Shown: positions 1 to 11,600 of the stretch, one piece after another | Layout of the letters: each line of letters starts with the position of its first letter | How positions within the stretch are numbered: the first letter of the stretch is position 1 | Assembly: GCA_003342815.1 (NCBI GenBank) | Contig: PTEX01000294.1 | Coordinates: 735,265-799,264 of the forward strand | Length of the DNA stretch: 64,000 bases | Origin: Eudromia elegans | Taxonomy: Eukaryota > Chordata > Aves > Tinamiformes > Tinamidae | Direction of reading: 5' to 3' | Position numbers and translations under genes: made by a program | Notes under the pieces: model-generated | What the model saw: only the letters and a program-made list of their open reading frames with translations | Databases searched by the model: none | What the model was told of the DNA's origin: nothing

Positions 1-139
1 CTTCCTTCCTTCCTTCCTTCCTTCCTTCCTTCCTTCCTTCCTTCCTTCCTTCCTTCCTTCCTCCCTTCCTTCCTCCCTTCCTTCCTTCCTTCCCTCCTCC
101 CTTCCCTCCTCCCTTCCTCCCTTTCTTCCTTATTCCTTC
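1..139. repeat. TTCC microsatellite, decaying to TCCC-type units
   Basis: Perfect tetranucleotide TTCC repeat over the first 60 bases, then interrupted units with extra C (cctcccttcc) to about 139. It continues beyond the left edge of the window, so its full size is unknown. Confidence 0.97.
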
Positions 140-795
140 TCTTTCTCTCTTTATATACATATAGATCTATATACATAACTACATACAACTCACGGGAGCC
201 AGTTAAAAACCCAGAATGCTCACAGCTTTATTTCTAGTTTGAATAACTAAATATAATGTTGTTTTGTTTTCATATTTGAAGACTACAGATCTATTAATGA
301 AAATAATGGGGCTTCAAGCATATTGCCTGTAGCCCTTGGCTTTGATGTAACACCCTTCAATACGCTCCTTAATTTTCCTGCATTCATCAGAAGATATTTA
401 AAAAAAATTAGTGGTTCTCATAGAGAAATTTTCTGAGTCATCTCAAGAGTGAATATTTCCACTGCGTATTTCATTTTACATTGCATAGAAATAACCAGTA
501 TTAAACACTCTGGAAGGACACCTTATAGACCAAAATGCTAAAGGAATAATAAATTTAAATAGAAAAATGCATTGCAATACATGTTCCTCACCAATGCTGT
601 GTGCACCACTGTACTGGGCTTGAAAATATGTTCGCAATGAGCATAAGGAATAAAACTGTTTTTACAGTGAAGAATAATTTTCTTCTATTTCTTTTGCCTT
701 TCTCTTCATGGAGAAGAAAAAGCTTGAAATCAGAGAGAGACATCAAAGGCAGATGACTGGTCTCCTGTGAAATGATGACTGGATGACTTATCTTT
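140..795. other. Gene-free A/T-rich DNA
   Basis: No gene, RNA gene or recognisable repeat. The short open frames here lack exon signals and similarity to known proteins. Confidence 0.7.
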
Positions 796-1186
796 GGGAT
801 ATTTTAATCTGGAGAAGAGGAGGGTCTGGGAGGATCTTATCCCACTGTACAAATACCTGATGGGAAGGTGAACAAAAGACAGAACCAGAGATAGAAGAAG
901 AGGCAATGGTCCTCTTTTGTGGTGCACAGAGATAGAAGAGAAGGCAATGGACACAAATTGAAACACAGGAAGGTCCATCTGAACATGAAGAAAACCTTTT
1001 TTCCTGTGAGAGTGATGGGACATTGGAATACACTGCCCAGAGAAGGTGTGGTGTCTCCATTCTTGGAGATATTCAAAAGTCATGTGGACACAGTCCCAGG
1101 TGATGTGTTTTGGGTGACCCTTTTTTGACCAAAAGGCGTTGTCAGAGGTGTCCTACTGCGTCATCTACTCTGTAATTCTGTAAAAA
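796..1186 (+). mobile_element. CR1 LINE 3'-end fragment
   Basis: Degenerate 3' part of a chicken-repeat-1 LINE in sense orientation. Diagnostic pieces are ctggagaagaggagg, caatggacacaaattgaaac, tgaacatgaagaaaacctt, gagatattcaaaagtcatg and the terminal attctgtaa-type end. This is the 3' UTR-proximal segment typical of the 5'-truncated CR1 copies in bird genomes. It has many indels, so it is an old copy. An internal duplication is present at 887-950. It has no coding capacity. Confidence 0.9.
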
Positions 1187-2462
1187 ATATCCTAAGAAAT
1201 AAACAAGGTGAATAGTAAAGACCTACAAGATCATTGACTATATCAGGAACAGATACACAGTTTGGCATGCATTTCCACATTTACTTGGTTTAAGAGGAAT
1301 ATTATAGAAGTTGAGTAATTCAGGTACTCTTAACATTCATCTGGACGTCTATACAATAAAAGTTTCTTGTCAACTCTAAGTCAGCAGAACTCCCTTCACA
1401 ATGGCACAAACCTTTACTTTCTTTCAGTGCATTTAGCCCTGATGAACACAACTGCTTCCCAGGAATATGAGAGAGCTGAGGGAACTCAAAGCACTCCTTT
1501 AGTCACCGTTGGTCTGAAGAATTTGAGACAGGACGGATCAAGGGAGGATTTTCATCTCTGTTGTAGAAAAGCGAAGTCATGGGCCCAGTTATGAAGTCTG
1601 GCCAAAAGTCTTATGTGTCAGGACAGTACAGGAAGGAGTTAGGTCTCAGTTTCCCAGTTTTGATCTGGTGCCTTGCTGTCTGTAACTGTATGATACATCT
1701 GCAATGCTCTGCAAGCAATAAATGTCAATTTTAACCCAAATTGAAATCAAGAGTAACTGCACAATGTAGATTCAGCCAGGAAATGCCTGTTCAGTGACCT
1801 TTCAATCACTTGCACATCAGACCTAGAGTAGACAGTGAAACTAATTCTGCCTTGACCACTCTTACTCTGTCTCATCATTAGACATTGTCCTCCTGCTTTA
1901 AGTTGATACTCGTCTGTGCAACCCAGGAGATTTCTGGATGTTTACATATTGAAACATTCTCCCTTTTATCCCCTGTGGTGGCTTAATGTCTCATCCTCTG
2001 TCTTGGCTTCACTGTGTTTCTGATTCAAACTTTCTCCATATGGAGCCATTCAAATATGAAACAGCTTCGACCAAGGCAGCTGCTGCCTTGTCAGTTCTCA
2101 TTTCTGCAGAGTTGATGACTAACACATCAGCTTAGGATTCTGGTGGATTTTCATACTCAGTCCTGGCACTTGGTTCGCTTATATGTGTTTTGCAGCCTGA
2201 AAAGTTCTCCACATATTGCTCCTGTTAGTGCTTCATCTGGTACCATCTCTGTAAACGGCTCTTCTTCCACCCACCCATTTATTTTAATGTCATTGACTTT
2301 TATTAACTTGCCCTTGGTTTACCCTGTGTGAATGGTCTGGATTAGCACCATGCTCTCCAGTCCCTGTCTGGGAACAGTTTATTGTTCTTCCTATGGGACC
2401 TCCTGCAATTCCACTCTTTCTCCTTTTATGTTAGACACTCATCTCTGGAGCTGCTTTTTTTG
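1187..2462. other. Gene-free intergenic DNA
   Basis: I see no coding exon, RNA gene or interspersed repeat. Small open frames on both strands (for example 2143-2331) have no similarity I recognise. Confidence 0.65.
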
Positions 2463-2497
<35 letters not shown>

Positions 2498-2513
2498 TTT
2501 TATTTATTTATTT
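2463..2513. repeat. TTTA microsatellite
   Basis: About 12 units of the tetranucleotide TTTA with one register slip near 2500. It could be the remnant of an A-rich retroposon tail, but no element body is seen next to it. Confidence 0.95.
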
Positions 2514-5032
2514 TTGTGGTCCAGGAGCATTAGAGATGTCTCCCCAGATAGTTATTGTATGTGAAAATCTCTCTGAGGAAGAGCCCTTCTCCTGCCGATG
2601 ATTCTGCAAAGGAAAACACAGAATTTACATGCAGATAACTCTAAGGGCAAAATTATCACTAAAAATCTGGATGGGATAGATGTAAATGATATTGGTAATA
2701 ATATTGGTTTCACCCAGCCAAGTCTTTGGCTGAAATACTCTGGTCTCTCTGAGCATGGGCCCTCTGTGGGCTAATGGTCCTCATATGTAGATTCTCAGTG
2801 AGATGCAAGAGATGCAATGATGAGACAGTAGTAGCCTGCAGAGCTGAGTAAACACTGAGTAAACAGTTGGTAAGGGAGTCCCTTACATGAAGTTCCTCAT
2901 ACACATCAAGAAAAGGAGGTATGTGTCATCACTTCCATTTTACGGCTGAGGAGCTAGGAGAAACTGCTGTGGCATAATGGCATCTGAATCCTGTGGAAAT
3001 CTATGGGATCTGGTTAGCTGTGCACTCTGGAGAACTTCAACTTCTGCTTTCAGAATTACTTGGTGACTTTTGTAGCAGAACAATTTTTTGCCCCTTGCCA
3101 CAATAAGGAATGCTCAGGTCTGTAGAAGACATGTCCTTGCCATAGAGAGGATATGTGGAAGCAATCTTCTAGAGATGTCAAATCAAGGGAAAACGGAGAC
3201 CTTTCTCCACTAATCTTTCTGGAAGAAAGGAAGATGCCTTAACTACTTTCATCTAGCCAAGGGATGGCCATCCTTCTTCAGCTCCAGCCTTTGCATACTT
3301 GTGACTAGATTCAATGGCCTAATAGTCCTGTTTGGAGAACACTTGCCACTCCATGATACAAAAGAGCTTGGCAGCTTGTGTCCTAGGGAAGAGAAAAAGG
3401 TGCATTGGAAAGGTGAGGGACTGAGATCAAGTCTCTTTTTCACAGCAAGAACAAGATTCTACGTCACCTTCAAAAAGGAGAAGGACCCATTTAAAAACAC
3501 ACATTGTCACGTGTCCGTCTCTTGTGCAAGGTACCAGGCTAAAGATCTTGCTTAGGTCTTCGGCATAAAATCTGATCAATTTGTCAGCTGCAGACAGATG
3601 TTACCGTGCTGGTGTCCACGAACAGCACTGTAGTAGCCTCAGAGGAAGAGAGTGGCTGAGCAGAAGTTTTGTCTGCTATAGACTCTTGTCTACCACAATT
3701 AAAATACTCAGTGCAGACCTGGCAAAGCTTCTTAGCTGAGGTCACAAACTAGTCTGTGGCCAAGATGGGAATAAAATCTCATCATCTGAGGTCCAATCTA
3801 GTGCTTCAAACACACACAAAAAATTCATGTGTTATCTGCTCTCCCTTTCCATGAACTCTACTTCACTGTATTTTCCATACCTTTTTTAATCTGATCATAA
3901 GGAAAAAATACCCCCTTTCAAATGCACATCGCACTGAACAAAAAGCAGATTCACGGTTTAAAGCCTTAAAGCCCGTTCTAAATCTGTGTGAAATATGTTC
4001 TTTGGGTGTTCATTAATTACAAAGATTGTGAGATGGGAATTTTAAGTACAGTAATAAATCTATTCAACTAAACCACGGTGCTAGGGATTTCATCCAAGCA
4101 GGGTTTTATGCCATTAGATTACGGCAAAAGCTCTCCGAGACATGAAGAATAAGTCAAGGCTTCAGAGGCTTCAGTGAATATGCTGATCCTTTGCACAATT
4201 TGTTTCCACTGCCTCCTCACAAGAAGCGCTAAGTGCTCCACGAAACTCTGCAGCCTGAGCACAAAAGGGCCATAGGATGTCTCAGGAGTTGTCACTGCTG
4301 GCGAGGGACCAATCAATCTCCTAAATTAATCAAGACAGGCCATGAGAAGTTAATATATAGAAAAAAAAAAAATCAAGTAAAACAGGGAGAAACACAGTGG
4401 TCTAGAAAACCTGAGAGTTACAGCTAATGAAGTGACTGGCTCTGTCTTGGTGGAGATGCAACACTGAAGCTTGTACTTTTACTGCTATTCATTACCCAAA
4501 CCTTTAGGTATTACACTCTTGTATTCAGCTACAGAGGCAATGACTTGGTGTTTAAACTAAACACATTTTGTCAACTGTGCAGATATTAACACAACTTTTT
4601 GTCACCATACTGGTGGCTGTTATCATGTTCTGCTACAGCTGCTGCTCGTCCATCAAGAGCAGTCCCCTAGGCAAAATTTAGATAATCTTCTATTTGTTTG
4701 CCCTCTCGGCCCTCTTCGAATAATTGTTCCCTCAAGAGTTAACTAAGAGCTAACTAACTCAACTAGAGATAAATATTGGGCAGACTATAAATATTGAGCT
4801 AACCAGGAGAGTTGCTATTCTTCACGTCTCCGAGGCCTTCACGCCCCTTTGGAAATGGGGACCCTGCAGCACTGATGGTGCATGGTGCTGCCTCATGCCA
4901 ACGCAGGCTCCTGTCTCAGAGACCCCCAGACTGCGCTGCCTGCTTGTCCTGCTGAGTGAACTCAGATGGCATTTTCCATCTGGGCTATTTCAGCCACTCT
5001 GCAGTGAGTCTTTCCAGCCGGGTGGGGCTAAG

Positions 5033-5042
5033 CTATATAAGG
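5033..5042 (+). promoter_or_regulatory. TATA-box or CArG-like motif
   Basis: CTATATAAGG lies inside a locally GC-richer stretch. It fits a TATA box and is one mismatch from the serum-response-factor CArG consensus CC(A/T)6GG. No adjacent gene start is identified, so function is speculative. Confidence 0.2.
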
Positions 5043-5319
5043 GATATGACCATCTTCCCTTGCTTGGCACACAGCCTCGGGCTATACACAGCTCGGCTAA
5101 GTCATTCCGCTCATTCCTTTCCCTCCAGGGGAGGAGTGTAATTCATTGCAAAGGTTTTTCGCCATGCCCTCCCGAGACGGAAAATTCCCCTCTTCGCAGC
5201 TGCCTTGACACATAGGGCTTGGGATGAGCTTATCTCAAGCATCTCGTATGTAGAAAGAATCCATGGCAGCATTAAAAAACAAACAGACCTTTAAAGAATG
5301 TGTAATGTGAAAGCAGACC

Positions 5320-5339
5320 AAAAAAAAAAAAAAAAAAAA
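5320..5339. repeat. A20 homopolymer
   Basis: Uninterrupted run of 20 A on the plus strand. No retroposed body is recognised upstream. Confidence 0.95.
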
Positions 5340-5817
5340 GCTCTGTGTTCCTCGAGAGACATCTGTACTCTGATCTTCTCATGTTATTATTCAGTTAAAA
5401 ATATATGGTTTGAGCACCAGTGCATGGCTGGTGAGTCCATTAGAAACCGTGACGAAAGAGGCAGTTGGACTGGGTCTACTAAAGACAGACAGTTGTAATA
5501 CAGTAAATTAATAAAGTAAAAGCATCTTTCTGAAATGCACGGATTCGTATTGCTCTAAATTCATGCCAATTGCCAAGGACAAGGACTAGTAACATTTTTT
5601 GCTTTTGTCTTGTTTTATGTCTGTGCCTTCTCAAATCATTTGAATCCATTGGTTCCCAGAAAGGTGTTAAATGCCCTGGTGGCCAGGACACGTGTTCATC
5701 CTTGTGCACAGCACGAAGGTGTCTGGACAAGACTGCAAGGTTATCGGGGCAGTATTGGAGAACCATGTGGAATGAGGGGTGCAAAGTTTTAGTGCTAATT
5801 TGCTCCTAAGAAGCATC

Positions 5818-5865
5818 TTTTTTTTCCCCCCTTTTTTCCCCTTTTTTTTTTTTTTTTTTTTTTTT
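5818..5865. repeat. Homopyrimidine C/T tract
   Basis: Alternating T and C blocks ending in a run of more than 20 T. On the opposite strand it reads as an A/G tract. Confidence 0.9.
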
Positions 5866-7484
5866 CTGCTCTCTTTTCCTCCAATGAAAGTACACATACT
5901 TATGTAAGTTTTCAGGTATCACAGTTTCAGTAATCAAATGTTTATATATCAGTCTGGATGTTCAGGGAAGGAGAACTAGGAATGACCCTAGGAGCTAAGA
6001 TACGTTGTTATATTGACAATTCCCCTGCCTCCTGCAGTCAAGAAGAAAAGTAAGGAAGCACGTAGGCTGGGTTTTTAAAGGTATATTGACATCTAATTAT
6101 ACTTCCCGAAACCCTCCCATTCAAGTCCCTTATTACTGCCTGTTTTCAACTTCAGGACGGATATGCAAAGTCCAGGATTTCCAAAATTTTCAGGACCGAG
6201 CAGTTTGGATCCTGCCTGTTTGGTCTGTTTTGGCAAAAGAACTGAGAACATCCCCAATCCATTTGACCATTGGGTCTGTGGACACTTGAGTTTCTGAGGT
6301 TTATACACATCCCTAGACCATTTCCATGTGCATTTGCTCAAGCGTGCCTTATTCACGCATGATAATTTTCTTTTTTTCAGAGCGGTAACCGAATGTGTTA
6401 AGGAGACCTCAAAGAGTGAATGTGCATCAGCCCTGTGGTCTACGGGACTGGTTTGCTGGGAATTTGGAAAGACCAAGGAAACATCATGCCTTCCTGATTC
6501 TCTCTAGTTTAAACTTCTGACCACTGGATAAATATTTGTCTTATGCTGCGGGCAACTTCAGGAATGTGACCACAAGTTTTGCAAAGATATGAGTACTTGA
6601 TCAGGGTGAGAGGGCACCATCTCGCTCCAAAGGGCATTGTAACCTAAAAATTAACTTCTTGGAACAGCCTTTCCATCATGTTCTTTATATGCTAGATATT
6701 CCCCAGAGGATACCGTGCAGGAAATGGTCCTTTAGCACAGTTAGAAATCTGACCACACATCCTGGACTGCAGGACAGTCCGTTGCAATGCAATTATTAGA
6801 ATAAGTTGGGATTTTGAAGGAGAATCTCAAGGAGGGCGAGAATATTTTAATGTTGTTTGATGCAGTGACCTGGTCCAGGACTCATGCAGTACATCCTGCT
6901 TCATGTTTTACTAAGCAAATGTTTGAGTTTTATTAAGCAAAGAGTATTCTTTCCATTTGAAATGCAGAGGATTTAACATGCTTTGCTAAACCGGACAGAC
7001 CAAGCAACCACTCCGTGTTTTGATGACTCCAGTGAGAAAAAACTTTTGGGGGCCGTTCAAACAGTGACCAATTACAGACAAAGCAGTCTAGATGTTTATT
7101 CCTGTAGTTCTGAGCCAAATGTCACAGTCATATTTCTTGCTGCTGACTTTATTTCTTTTGCAAATGGATTCAGCGCGTCCGAGAAGTATGCGGCGTGTCG
7201 GTTAAGAATCCTAAGTTTAGAGTCTGAAGATAACACCTCCACAGATTTATCTCATTGATACAGGAGAAGTTAAATATTTACTCTTGTGCAGCAAACTTGG
7301 TAGTGTCAGATAGACAGATCAAGTGCCTGGCTTGCTCCAGAGCACTGTCCTTATCCAGTGGAGCTCCAGGAACTGCAGGGCTCCTCTAGCATAGGTCAGT
7401 GTCAGGACCATGATCAAAGACTATTGTAATTACACTGACAATTAACCTGTGAGTAACACTCAGACATGGGGTGTACTAAAAGAG

Positions 7485-7590
7485 CATAAATATTAACGGA
7501 TTTTTATATATATATATATATAAATCCGTTAATATTTATGATATATATATATGATATATATATGATATATATGAGATATATAATATATAT
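7485..7590. repeat. TA microsatellite with long perfect palindrome
   Basis: The arm cataaatattaacggattt at 7485-7503 is exactly inverted at 7522-7540, with a TA-repeat centre of 18 bases. It is followed to about 7590 by degenerate TA units punctuated by g (atatga). It can form a cruciform or hairpin. Confidence 0.95.
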
Positions 7591-8457
7591 GGGGTTTTTT
7601 TTCTTTGTCCACACCATTTGCCACCATTTGTGTTTAATTTCTTACTTTCATAGGAACAGACATTTATAATAAGTTCAATAAATTCATCAAAGAGAAGAAA
7701 GCACTCAAAAATTAGACCACTTAACTAAACACTGGATATCTTCCTTCTTGCAAATAAAAGCATTTGCCATACTTGTCATTTACTACTTACAGGTGCAGAA
7801 GCGAAAGCAAAAGCGACATCTGAAGAGGAAGAGTTGTGAACTTCTGCCTTGTGATGAAGGTTTTTGACTTTGCCACAAATCTCCTGTTGAAGGGATCAGT
7901 TTGAACATTAGAAGAAGTTGTATAGGGGAAAAATATGGTTGTTCTGTATGGGTTGGCATTTATTGTGGCAACTCACAACTGCAGATCTCCATCTCCCAAA
8001 GAACATCCAGGACTTATGCTGGAGCATGGGTAGATGACATGTCCCCAGCTGCTCAAAGGTTTGGGGTATTAGGTCACAGCTCAGGCTTTACTTTGCACTT
8101 TCCTGATGCTGCTCTTCATGCAGCCAACAATACATTTATGTGAATCAGAGCATAGACTGTGAGAATGAATCGGGAACTATTTGTGTCTTTAGTGAACCTA
8201 GATGACAGAGACAAACTAGCAATGGCTGAAGGAGCAACAGCAAAGGTCACATATGCTTTTAATATCTGCATAGCAGGATGCCTTTTGATTAAATTAAGGG
8301 AGCTGAGGCCCATTTGAGGTCTAATACCTTTTCACTAGATCCTGCAGGGAAGAAGGAAGATCACTACCAGCTGCAGCCTAGAGAGCAGCATCATCAAAGG
8401 AGCAGAAGGACCAGGAATATGCATAAATATAAAACTTAGGTTTTGAATCAGCAAATC
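7591..8457. other. Gene-free intergenic DNA
   Basis: No gene or repeat recognised; small open frames only (for example 7901-8143), without similarity to known proteins. Confidence 0.65.
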
Positions 8458-8664
8458 TCAGAAAGAGAAGAGAAGAGAAGAGGAAGAGAAGAGAAGAGAA
8501 GAGAAGAGAAGAGAAGAGAAGAGAAGAGAAGAGAAGAGAAGAGAAGAGAAGAGAAGAGANGAGAAGAGAAGAGAAGAGAAGAGAAGAGAAGAGAAGAGAA
8601 GAGAAGAGAAGAGAAGAGAAGAGAAGAGAAGAGAAGAGAAGAGAAGAGAAGAGAAAAGAGAAAA
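8458..8664. repeat. GAGAA pentanucleotide microsatellite
   Basis: About 40 units of the pentamer GAGAA over some 200 bases, nearly perfect, with an unresolved base (N) at 8560. It is a pure purine strand. The N and the regularity suggest the true length may be mis-assembled. Open frames reading through it on both strands are artefacts of the repeat. Confidence 0.97.
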
Positions 8665-11600
8665 AATCCTCATCGCCCATCTTTTACCAATGAACAGACA
8701 TAGAAAGGGATTTCCCCAAGAGCGTCTAGAAGAGAAGAGCATGGTACCTGGAGCATGATGGAGAACACAGCCCACAAGCCTACCTTGCTCTTCAGGACTC
8801 CAATCAAATGAGTGATATGGTGCCTGTCCTCACCAGGGCAGGAGTGTGGCCAAAAAGCATGAAAGGCTTTAACTTCCCATTAAAATAGAAGGACATTATG
8901 AAGTCTGTAAAAAGGCTTAGGTCATGATGACCTAAAAAGCCTGGAAGACATGGGTATTTTCCTGTAATATCAACTTCAGCTTCAATCTTTCTCTGAGTTA
9001 TTCCGTCCCGGACATAACAGATCTTGCAAATTCTTTCTGTTAAATGCCTTCCTGATACAGCCTCTCCTCATCACCCACACAGGTGATATACTCATAGTAT
9101 CATGTATTTCGCTTAGTGCACTTCACCGACTTCCTTTACTTTCATTCTCACAAATATGAAACAAAAATTTCTTTCTAATCCACCATTTTAATTACCTCCT
9201 CCAACATTTTATCCTGCCATGGGCTTCTCTTTTTCTACCTCATTGTCAGACACAAGTTGGTTTTCTTTCTTCAGGCCCCTTCTCAGGTTATGTTTACCCT
9301 ATCTTTTTTTTGGGGGGGCACAAAAATATCAAGTATCACCTATAGCTGTTCTCTTTGCTGTGTCCTAGACCTCTAAGCAAATGACTGTAATAGATTCTAG
9401 ACTGGAACTTGGAGAATCTTGTTCAGTATCTGGCTATACACTAACAGTGTGATTTTGCTCTATTTCAGTTCCCCAGTTGTATAAAGAAATCACTTTTCCA
9501 CACATTTTTAAAATCTCTTTTTTTTTTCAGCTTTTCCTATTTAATTTATTTATTTTTGTAAAATTCTTCTTATAACAAAGCCATGACCTTAGCTGAAATC
9601 TTCAGAAACTCATAGAACTGAAAGGAAAATAACAGTTTTGGGAAAATAAATTTTAGATCGTCAGTGATGAATTCTGAATGATGTGAGCTATTTTGGGTGC
9701 AGAAAAGTGTTCAAAAGTACTTTTCTAAATGATAATTTATGGTAGATAATCTATAGTAAATAAACTGTGAAGGTTATTCTTACTGTTGTATAGGGCTAAA
9801 GAGGACCTTGGTCTCTTGAGATCCCAGGCTCTGAAGTCACTGAAAAAGAAGAAAAAAGATGCCCCGAGCAAGAGGAAAAAATAACTATTAGGAGTTCAGA
9901 CATGTTACAGATTTGGAAGTGTTTTTCGGACCTATTCCATTAACGCAACAGGAACGGTTAGTAATTCTGAGCCTGGGGATATTTTGGGAGTATGTATATT
10001 TGTACTTTTTTCACGTACGTGTTTTTTTTTCCGCTAATAATCTGATCGTCTTCATGTTCTGGGAAAAAAAAAAAATACAGTACAAACAATTATTGCCCCA
10101 CACAGTCAAGATTGTTTTAATTTACTCCATTACCACACAGATGAGTCGGAAAACAATTCTTAGTCATGAACCTAGCGCTGCACGAAGGGAAATTCCTGGG
10201 GAGTGAATGAACGCGGCAATATCCGAATGTCTTCTTTTTTTTTTTTTCCTCAGCACTCTACATGAAGTGTTTTATAAAACCTTTTTCATGGTTTGTCATC
10301 ACTTCAGCCTGAAGTCAGCACTTCACGTGCAGTGATTTGGCTCTGCATGCTCTGCGCTGCGTTAGCCCATATAACCTCTGTCTTTTAGGTTTAGTTTCTA
10401 GGTGTAGCTCTGTTTGGAGTTCAAAAAGGCCAGATTCTCCCCTATTTAATTAATGCTGTTAGGAAGAGGCTCAAAACCTTATGGTGTAGCTGCCTTGGTT
10501 CCTGATTCAGGTGGAGGTTGGGCTTTGCCATGATCCACCCAACTTACCTCTATTAAGGTGACAGAGAAATTTGACTGATATAAGTATGTTATTGAGCCCA
10601 AATGTGTCTTAACCCATTGTGAAAAGGAGGCTTTAAGCCTTGAATAAATCCCAGAAAATCATCCTGGGAATAGTTGTATGAAATAAATTGTTTATCACTG
10701 GCGAGGTGTAAATAGTCTGATACCCAACGTTAGTTTATCATTCCCACATCCGCAGCTCAGATAAGTGCAAAGATATCAAAACCATCATGGAGGTCTTCTT
10801 TTGAAAACTGAGAACGTGTTTATTGAAAAAAATATAAAAAATAGGACTTCCTAAATCTTCCTTGATCTCCATGCAAAATGATTAAGTCTGAAATCAGAGT
10901 TGAAATATCGCTGGAATCTCTTAAATGTGGGCTCTTATGCTTTCATTTTTCATCTTTCTGGCTGTTCAAGTACCAGAACAGTATCAATGACTAAATAGCT
11001 GCATCCGACACATTACATCCCACTTCTGAAGCCAGAAAGTCCCCAAAAGAGAAAAACAGCATTTGCAGTCCTTGCTTTCAAAGAGTAGGAACATCACCTA
11101 AGTGTTCACACAGACCAGGGGAGGATCCTTTATAAAGATGAGGAATAAAGGCAAGGATGATAAGGTTGGGATCACTATGGGCAAAAGTAGCCTCTGAGTG
11201 GAGTCCGAGTCACAACGGGCTTCAATTATTACTAGAGGGGTGAAACATCTACTGGCCATAAAGGGAGTCAGGGGTGACTGGATCTCAGATACACTTTTAC
11301 ATAGCATCCACCTAAAGCTGTGTGTGAAAATGTGAGAAATCACATCCTCCGTGGCTTGCCCCAAAGCTAGCTAATCATTTAGCTACTTCATCAAAGCTTG
11401 AAACACATTTCAAAATGCCATTTCTTTAATTTAAGAAAATGAAATTTAAAAAAACCCAGAGTAGAATAGAGTAAAATAAATAAGTAAATAAGTAAATAAA
11501 GTGTATAAGTGGCAGTCTGGCCTGGCATCAATGAGAAGTGAGTAGAGGCTCAGTGTTGCTTAAAGGTCTTTCCTGGCAAAAGTCAGGAGGAATGGAAATC

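Larger units (their letters stand above)
2514..7484. other. Gene-free intergenic DNA with a TATA-like site and homopolymers
   Basis: No recognisable gene. It holds an 11-bp tandem duplication (ctgagtaaaca, 2844-2865), a locally GC-richer block at about 4830-5220 with a TATA-like motif, an A20 run at 5320-5339 and a C/T tract at 5818-5865. Open frames in this stretch lack homology and exon structure. Confidence 0.6.

Noticed and set aside
4895..5215. Plus-strand open frame of 106 codons
   Set aside because: No similarity to a known family and no exon context; explained by locally higher GC content.
5320..5339. A20 run as a retrogene poly(A) tail
   Set aside because: The upstream sequence shows no recognisable coding or LINE body and no target-site duplication; treated as a homopolymer.
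8378..8775. Long open frames on both strands made of Glu/Arg/Lys or Ser/Leu/Phe repeats
   Set aside because: They are translations of the GAGAA microsatellite and contain an N; not genes.
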